A stretch of 64,000 nucleotides of DNA from Gloeocapsopsis dulcis. Its GTDB lineage: Bacteria > Cyanobacteriota > Cyanobacteriia > Cyanobacteriales > Chroococcidiopsidaceae. Position 1 is the stretch's first letter, and each line of letters begins with the position of its first letter. The notes below the pieces were generated by a model. That model made no database searches and had not been told where the DNA came from. It was given only the letters and a program-made list of their open reading frames with translations. This document shows, piece by piece, positions 58,612-64,000 of this stretch. The DNA lies in NCBI RefSeq assembly GCF_032163395.1, contig NZ_CP119968.1, positions 4,738,001 to 4,802,000 of the forward strand, given 5' to 3'. Both the position numbers and the translations under genes were made by a program.

Positions 58612-59814
58612 CTAACCTTCGTTTACAGGAAAGGCTTCGGGTGTTACCTTAAAAGTTTCAACTTTGCCGTTACGGTTGACTTCCATTTTGAGCACAACAC
58701 CAACGTCACTCGATTCAACCCGTTCTTGTACCTCGGATGCTTTGCGAATCTGTTTACCATCAATTTTCTGAATAATATCACCTTCACGTAAACCAGCACG
58801 ATGAGAGGGAGATCTCCTAATGACGCGCACAATGAGTACGCCGCGCTCTTGCTGTATATTGAGATTCGTTTCTTGATTGACGTCTTCCTTCGTTGCGGGT
58901 GTAAGGTCAACCATTTGAATACCCAGAAAAGGATGATCTACACTGCCTCTAGTGAAAAGTTTATTGGCAATTCTCGCGGCAGTATCGATGGGAATTGCAA
59001 AACCAAGTCCTTGGGCATCTGAACGAATTGCGGTGTTAACACCAATGACTTCACCCTCGGCGTTTAGCAGTGGACCACCTGAGTTACCAGGATTAATCGC
59101 TGCGTCAGTTTGAATAAAGTTAACTCGTTTATCGGGTACACCTACTTGCGCGCTGGAGCGATCTGTTGCACTAATGATCCCAACAGTCACTGTATTATCT
59201 AACCCCAAAGGATTACCAATTGCGATCGCCCATTGTCCTGGAGATAAGTTACGTGAGTTGCCCAATTTGACTGCTGGTAGATTATTAGCTTTAATTTTTA
59301 CGACCGCCACATCAGTAACAGCATCGACCCCTACAACCTTGCCCTCAAAACTGCGACCATCTTTGAGTGTAACTTGCACGGTGTTAGTATCAGCAACAAC
59401 GTGAGCATTTGTTAGTACGCGACCATCTGGCGTGAGAATAAATCCCGAACCAGTACCGCGCTCAATCCGTTCTTCTGGAATTTGCTGTTCTGAACCAAAA
59501 AATCTGCGTAACAACGGATTGTTAAATGCTCCTGGAAGTCGGTTCGCGACCTTGCGTGTAGCATTAATCCGAACAACGGCAGGCCCTACTTTCTCTACTG
59601 CTGAGGCGATAAAATTGCGGTCATTGTTTTCACTTAAGCCAGTCGTGGCTTTGGGAATCACAAGTCCTGATCCAGGTTGCACTATGACCGGTACTGTAGT
59701 AAACTCATCTGACGAACGACTATATACTGAGAAACGACTACCCCACCATCCAGCAGCACCTCCTATAACGAGCAAAATAAGCGCCGTGGTCAGACTCTTG
59801 AACGATAAACTCAT
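58612..59814 (-). CDS. HtrA/HhoA-type trypsin-like serine protease with PDZ domain
   Basis: 400 residues from the ATG at 59814, which follows AGGAG. The frame opens eight codons earlier. A single N-terminal helix places the body in the periplasm or lumen. The catalytic triad is His138 (LTNAHVV), Asp168 (AVTDVAVV) and Ser245 (NPGNSGGPLL), and one PDZ domain occupies about 290-395. It is the DegP/Hho family, which degrades damaged exported proteins. Divergent from the M23 gene. Confidence 0.95.
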   Translation of the reverse strand: MSLSFKSLTTALILLVIGGAAGWWGSRFSVYSRSSDEFTTVPVIVQPGSGLVIPKATTGLSENNDRNFIASAVEKVGPAVVRINATRKVANRLPGAFNNPLLRRFFGSEQQIPEERIERGTGSGFILTPDGRVLTNAHVVADTNTVQVTLKDGRSFEGKVVGVDAVTDVAVVKIKANNLPAVKLGNSRNLSPGQWAIAIGNPLGLDNTVTVGIISATDRSSAQVGVPDKRVNFIQTDAAINPGNSGGPLLNAEGEVIGVNTAIRSDAQGLGFAIPIDTAARIANKLFTRGSVDHPFLGIQMVDLTPATKEDVNQETNLNIQQERGVLIVRVIRRSPSHRAGLREGDIIQKIDGKQIRKASEVQERVESSDVGVVLKMEVNRNGKVETFKVTPEAFPVNEG

Positions 59815-59989
59815 ACTCCTTCCGCCTATATAGAGCAAGTAGCTGCTAACTTCTAAGTTTAGTCAAGATTCAGAGGTAAGATCAGCTTTCGGCAGCTAGT
59901 AAAAAGATGATAGATACTAAATTAAAAATCTCGTTCTCTCCTCATTGCAACTTTTTTTGTACGAGCGCGCCTATCTCGCACCTAGTATC

Positions 59990-60847
59990 ATGACTTTACG
60001 CTACTCGACACTTTTATCCGCACTACCTCTAGGCTTATTACTATTCATCAGTCCTCAAGGACATTCTGCATCTACTAATGACGCCTCGGAAACGGCTAGA
60101 GTTTGTCCTCAACCAGCACTATCGCGGCTAACTCGTCACAAAGTAGCCCCAGGTGAAACCTTAGATTCCATAGCACAGAAATATAATCTTATTTCTGCTA
60201 CCCTGATCGGGATAAACCCCGCACTCCGCACCGGACAGATCGCAGTTGGCAGTGAAATTATCATTCCTCCCTTCAATGGGATTCGGGTAGAAGTCCCATC
60301 TAACCAATCTTGGCAGCAAATCGCCACAAAATACAAAGTTCGGGCTGATGTTTTATTTGAGGCTAATGGTTGTCAACCAGTGTCGCAATTTGTGTTTGTT
60401 CCTGGCGTAAATTGGTCACCAGAGGCTCCCAGCACAAGTGCAAGTAGTCAATTTACAGAGTATCCCTTGCCGACAAAAGCTACAGTAGCGATGGGGTATG
60501 GTTGGCAGATCAACCCGAATACAGGTCAAGTTTTCTTTCACAGTGGAGTTGATTTGTTAGCACCTACTGGAACTGCAGTACGCGCAGTTAGTGCCGGAAC
60601 TGTAGCCTTTGCAGGAGAACAAGGTAGTTATGGCAATCTTGTTGTTGTTAATCACCAAGAAGGACGTCAAACTCGCTACGCCCACTTACAAAAAGTTAGT
60701 GTAACAACAGGACAAATAGTGCAACCAGGGCAAGTCTTGGGAACTGTAGGGATAACAGGAAATCCTACATCTACGGAGCCTCATTTACATTTTGAAGTCC
60801 GCTATAACTCTGCCCTTGGTTGGGTTGCAGAAGAACCTACGTTGTAA
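59990..60847 (+). CDS. Secreted LysM-M23 peptidoglycan peptidase
   Basis: 285 residues from the ATG at 59990. A TTG at 59945 would add 15 residues ahead of the signal peptide, so it was rejected. A signal peptide (about 1-27, ending GHSAS) precedes two LysM repeats (VAPGETLDSIAQKYNL and VPSNQSWQQIATKYKV) and a C-terminal M23 domain with FFHSGVDLLAPTGT (Zn ligands H and D) and EPHLHFEV (H). It should cut peptide cross-links in the cell wall or, with altered residues, activate amidases as NlpD does. Confidence 0.9.
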   Translation: MTLRYSTLLSALPLGLLLFISPQGHSASTNDASETARVCPQPALSRLTRHKVAPGETLDSIAQKYNLISATLIGINPALRTGQIAVGSEIIIPPFNGIRVEVPSNQSWQQIATKYKVRADVLFEANGCQPVSQFVFVPGVNWSPEAPSTSASSQFTEYPLPTKATVAMGYGWQINPNTGQVFFHSGVDLLAPTGTAVRAVSAGTVAFAGEQGSYGNLVVVNHQEGRQTRYAHLQKVSVTTGQIVQPGQVLGTVGITGNPTSTEPHLHFEVRYNSALGWVAEEPTL

Positions 60848-61123
60848 CTTAGATATCAACAACTCGATTTTTTTGCTTGACGTAGAATATAGTTTTGTAT
60901 TATAACAATGTTATCTGTTGCTATAGACTAAAATCAGCACTATTGCTTGTGCTTGCTAAAATTATTGAGAGCATAAAGGCTTGTAAAAGTAAGAAAAATC
61001 TCATAATTTTTGAAAAAAAAACTGATAAAATCTACACGTTAGTTTAGGTATAGTTAAGTTATTATTTGTTAGGAAATAAGTGCGTGCGGCGGTACTCATG
61101 CAAACACAAATGAGCAAGTCGAT
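60848..61123. other. 276-bp AT-rich spacer before the glycan cluster
   Basis: It contains an ATAACA-ATG-TTAT inverted stretch and an A-rich tract near 61010. Probably the promoter of the glycosyltransferase cluster. No ORF or terminator is clear. Confidence 0.4.
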
Positions 61124-62416
61124 ATGAAAATAGCCTTTGTTGTTCTAGGCTTTCCTGAGTTATCGCAAACATTTATCCTAAATCAAATCACTGGGTTGAT
61201 TGATCGGGGTCATTCAGTTGATATTTATGCCCTCAAAGGTTCAGAAGTAGAAACTTCTAAACTTCATCCAAATGTTGAAAAATATCAATTGTTAGCAAGA
61301 ACGTACTACTATTCCGTCCCCAATCTACCTAGAAACATATTCTGGCGGCTCTTAAAAGGATTTGGACTACTCACTGCTAAGTTATACAAAAGTCCTGAGG
61401 TGTGGTTGCGATCGCTTAATATTTTTCAGCGCAGCAACGCAATGTCTTTGCGACCGTTGTACAAAGTCATTCCCCTATTAGGAAAACCAAATCAATACGA
61501 TATCATCCACTGCCAGTTTGGTTTATGTGGACTGCAGGCAATGTCGCTGCGAAAATTTGGTTTGTTGCAGGGTAAATTAGTTGTTGCCTTTCGCGGTTTT
61601 GATATCAGCGAATTTATTCAACAGTATGGTGATGGCGTCTACAGCGAACTATTTAAGGTAGGTGATTTCTTCCTAACGAATTGCGATTATTTCCGACAGC
61701 GTTTACTCAAACTAGGTTGTGCAGAAAATAAAGTCATGGTACATCGCTCAGGACTAGACTGCCAGCGATTTATTTTTAATCCTGTCAAGGTAGAACAAGC
61801 TTCAATTCAAATTGTGACGAGTGGACGCCTTGTCGAAAAAAAAGGTATAGAATACGCTATTCATGCTGTAGCTAAACTTGCAAAAATTAAGCCGAACATT
61901 GAATACAAAGTGATTGGTGATGGACCCCTAAGGCAACCGTTGCAGCAACTCATTGAAGAATTAAATGTCACCGACACAGTCAAGTTATTAGGATGGAAAG
62001 ATCAAGAAGAAATTATTGAAATTCTGAAAAAATCCCATATATTTATCGCCCCAAGTGTCACTGCCCAAAGTGGCGATCAAGATGCTCCCGTGAATGTTTT
62101 AAAAGAAGCAATGGCAATTGGATTGCCCGTGATTTCTACGTATCATGGCGGAATTCCTGAACTGATTCAAGATAACGTTTCTGGATTTCTAGTAACTGAG
62201 CGGAATGCCGATGCGATCGCTAAAAAAATAAGTTATCTTTTAGACAATCCCCAAATATGGGAACAGATTGCCCAAGCAGCTCGCAGGGAAGTAGAAACAA
62301 ACTATGATTTGCATAAACTCAATGATGAGCTAGTCGATATTTATCAACAATTACTAATGCAAGGTTTTGTGCGGATGAGTCCTCAAGAGGTCGTGAGAAC
62401 AGCCGTAACCTATTAA
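61124..62416 (+). CDS. Glycosyltransferase family 4 (WcaL-like)
   Basis: 430 residues. The GT-B fold is shown by an N-terminal FPELSQTFILNQITGLIDRG (the colanic-acid WcaL/AmsK group opening) and a C-terminal IVTSGRLVEKKGIEYAIHAV, then SVTAQSGDQDAPVNVLKEAM and AIGLPVISTYHGGIPELI, the nucleotide-sugar site with the retaining-type glutamate. It probably adds a sugar in exopolysaccharide assembly at the inner face of the membrane. First gene of the right-edge cluster. Confidence 0.93.
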   Translation: MKIAFVVLGFPELSQTFILNQITGLIDRGHSVDIYALKGSEVETSKLHPNVEKYQLLARTYYYSVPNLPRNIFWRLLKGFGLLTAKLYKSPEVWLRSLNIFQRSNAMSLRPLYKVIPLLGKPNQYDIIHCQFGLCGLQAMSLRKFGLLQGKLVVAFRGFDISEFIQQYGDGVYSELFKVGDFFLTNCDYFRQRLLKLGCAENKVMVHRSGLDCQRFIFNPVKVEQASIQIVTSGRLVEKKGIEYAIHAVAKLAKIKPNIEYKVIGDGPLRQPLQQLIEELNVTDTVKLLGWKDQEEIIEILKKSHIFIAPSVTAQSGDQDAPVNVLKEAMAIGLPVISTYHGGIPELIQDNVSGFLVTERNADAIAKKISYLLDNPQIWEQIAQAARREVETNYDLHKLNDELVDIYQQLLMQGFVRMSPQEVVRTAVTY

Positions 62417-62564
62417 CTGAATACCAAACGAATCAAAAATAGACACCCTGCGGGCGGCTTCTCGCCGAGTAGGACACAAAGGAATAAGAGTTTCAGAAAG
62501 TCCTTGCGTAAGTTCTATATATATAAATATCTGAAACTACAAACAAAGAAGGGAGTTGTCAGTA

Positions 62565-63617
62565 ATGCCAGAACCACAAGTCACTATTGTTGTTGCACCA
62601 CGAGAGCGTTTTAGCTGCGCACAACAATCATTGGAAAGCATTTATGAACATACGCGAATACCATTCAAGTTGGTATATGTTGATGGAGGTTCGCCAGCAA
62701 AAATCAAGCGTTATCTAGAAGAACAAGCTACTGAAAAACAGTTTCAACTCATTCGCACTGACCATTATCTCTCTCCTAATAAAGCGAGAAACTTAGGACT
62801 AGCGCAGGTAGACAGCCAGTATGTAGTTTTCATTGACAACGATGTTGTTGTTACCCCAGGTTGGTTACAACAATTAGTCAAGTGTGCTGAAGAAACACAA
62901 GCAACGGTTGTTAGTCCACTCATTTGTCAAGGTGAACCAGTACATGAAGAAGTGCACTGCGCTGGTGGTGAATCGGGAGTAAAAATAGAAACAAAAGGCG
63001 ATCGCACTCGCCGCCGGATCGTGGAAAAAATCTATAAGCAAGGTCGTAAGGTTGCAGATGTGTTACCGCAACTCCAACGCCATCAAACAGGACTAGCAGA
63101 GTTCCATTGCATGATAGTTCGCACAGAAATCTTTCAGCGGATAGGGATGCTCGATGAAGCGATTTTAAATACCAAGGAACACGTAGATTTCTGCATGGCA
63201 GTCATGGAAACTGGGGGTAGCGTTTATTTAGAACCCGAATCAATTGTCACCTACGTACCAGGACCACCACTGGAATTAACCGATATGCCCTTCTATATGT
63301 TGCGTTGGAGCGACGCTTGGGAACTAACTAGTTTACATCGTTTACGTGACAAATGGAACCTCACGGAAGATGAGTATTTCAAAAATCGGTATAACGGTTT
63401 AGGTTGGCGCAGAAAAACAACCATTATCAAACCTTTGAGCCGCAAGATTAGCAAAACGATCTTAAGGCGTCAAAGCAAAAAAGTTGAGGATTTGCTAGTA
63501 AGTGTGGACAAGGCACTCAATAAATATCTTACTAATCGCTACGCTCGTAAACAGTTGCAGACGCAGCCCAGTCAAACGCCGCCACAACTGCTGCAAAAGT
63601 CCCCAACAACAGTTTGA
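62565..63617 (+). CDS. Glycosyltransferase family 2
   Basis: 350 residues from the ATG at 62565, with GGGAG nine bases upstream. A TTG at 62556 is in frame but inferior. VTIVVAPRERFSCAQQSLES, FKLVYVDGGSPAKI, NKARNLGLAQVDSQYVVFID and NDVVVTPGW give the GT-A nucleotide-diphosphate site, where D-N-D replaces the usual D-x-D. The basic C-terminal 60 residues may interact with the membrane. Operon with GT4 and the ABC permease. Confidence 0.92.
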   Translation: MPEPQVTIVVAPRERFSCAQQSLESIYEHTRIPFKLVYVDGGSPAKIKRYLEEQATEKQFQLIRTDHYLSPNKARNLGLAQVDSQYVVFIDNDVVVTPGWLQQLVKCAEETQATVVSPLICQGEPVHEEVHCAGGESGVKIETKGDRTRRRIVEKIYKQGRKVADVLPQLQRHQTGLAEFHCMIVRTEIFQRIGMLDEAILNTKEHVDFCMAVMETGGSVYLEPESIVTYVPGPPLELTDMPFYMLRWSDAWELTSLHRLRDKWNLTEDEYFKNRYNGLGWRRKTTIIKPLSRKISKTILRRQSKKVEDLLVSVDKALNKYLTNRYARKQLQTQPSQTPPQLLQKSPTTV

Positions 63618-64000
63618 AGCTACGATTCAAAGGACAGATTTTGAAAAATTCCAGTCTGAGACGAATACCGCCTGAAGTGCTTTATACGCCCCACAGTAAA
63701 CTGAGACATCCAATTCAGTTGTTTAAGCAGATGGGACGGGACTTGCTAGCTTCGCGGGAATTAGCTTGGCGACTGATGGTACGCAATATAACTGCACAGT
63801 ACCGTCAGTCTTTTCTTGGCATTGCTTGGGCTTTTTTACCACCAATCGTTATGGCAGCAGGCTTCACAATAGCAAGTGACGCCAACGTGATCAACGTGGG
63901 TGCGACAGATCTACCTTATCCAGCTTATGTGATGTTCAGTACCGCATTATGGCAGACGTTTGTAGAAGCCATCAATGGTCCTGTGCAAGCAGTGACAGTG
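63614..64000 (+). CDS. ABC-2 type polysaccharide export permease (partial)
   Basis: The first 129 codons are visible; the gene continues past the right edge. It starts with TTG overlapping the GT2 stop by four bases (TTGA), so it is translationally coupled. RELAWRLMVRNITAQYRQSF, LGIAWAFLPPIVMAAGFTIA, and TDLPYPAYVMFSTALWQTFV are the first cytoplasmic helix and first membrane helices of the polysaccharide/polyol-phosphate ABC-2 permease family. It exports glycan chains. The start is weak, with no Shine-Dalgarno; a downstream ATG (MGRDLLA) is possible. Confidence 0.85.
   Translation, partial: MKLRFKGQILKNSSLRRIPPEVLYTPHSKLRHPIQLFKQMGRDLLASRELAWRLMVRNITAQYRQSFLGIAWAFLPPIVMAAGFTIASDANVINVGATDLPYPAYVMFSTALWQTFVEAINGPVQAVTV

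Overview
This window is chromosomal DNA from a cyanobacterium. The evidence is the very frequent octamer GCGATCGC (HIP1, the cyanobacterial dispersed palindrome) and a set of lineage-typical genes: a CYP38/TLP40-like lumenal isomerase, DUF760, a glutamine riboswitch with a glutamine-synthetase inactivating factor, XisH/XisI, and CHASE4-GGDEF-EAL and GAF-rich hybrid kinases. The gene content and recalled protein similarities point loosely to a unicellular Chroococcidiopsis/Gloeocapsopsis-like lineage. That placement is inference only.

Layout. 0-9.4 kb: 5' end of a galE-type epimerase, a SET methyltransferase, a large c-di-GMP enzyme, tex, mnmE, a Uma2 protein and a DUF4258/DUF2283 pair. 9.4-17.2 kb: a TPR gene broken by a nonsense codon, a secreted serpin next to a secreted subtilisin-like protease, rpe, and a stress-type cluster on the minus strand (a hypothetical, a lipoprotein, CsbD and a protein made of 19-residue repeats). 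17.2-31 kb: uvrB, then a compact six-gene minus-strand signalling run: PAS-REC, hybrid kinase, xisH, xisI, giant hybrid kinase, cheR. Three of these six genes carry frameshifts and/or nonsense codons, and each lesion call restores an exact reading frame. 31-42 kb: sugar-phosphate metabolism (ManA-like, ribokinase), a PQQ-type sugar dehydrogenase, dusB, a GNAT protein, a cytochrome b561-like protein, dnaK and an acetoacetate-decarboxylase-like gene.

42.0-42.6 kb is a self-contained nitrogen-control unit that contains two 50-codon genes. It holds a glutamine riboswitch (glnA RNA motif), a short glutamine-synthetase inactivating factor with the three family arginines at exact spacing, a PirA-like small protein, and a terminator. 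43-49.4 kb: an AraC regulator divergent from a MATE exporter, proS, mgtC, and an intergenic region with a 36-codon ORF and three mutually exclusive inverted-repeat arms. 49.4-58.5 kb: DUF2993, GerMN, ArsR, efp-accB, a CYP38-like gene, scpB, a tnpB element with a small RHH gene, a GMC oxidoreductase and DUF760. 58.6-64 kb: an HtrA protease, a LysM-M23 peptidase, and the start of a polysaccharide cluster (GT4, GT2, ABC-2 permease) that runs off the right edge.

How genes fit together. The riboswitch unit would shut down glutamine synthetase, and possibly arginine synthesis, in response to glutamine. The serpin and protease may form an enzyme-inhibitor pair. The kinase run looks like a phosphorelay that is decaying, while its cheR and xisHI remain open. 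The right edge is an export or glycan locus.
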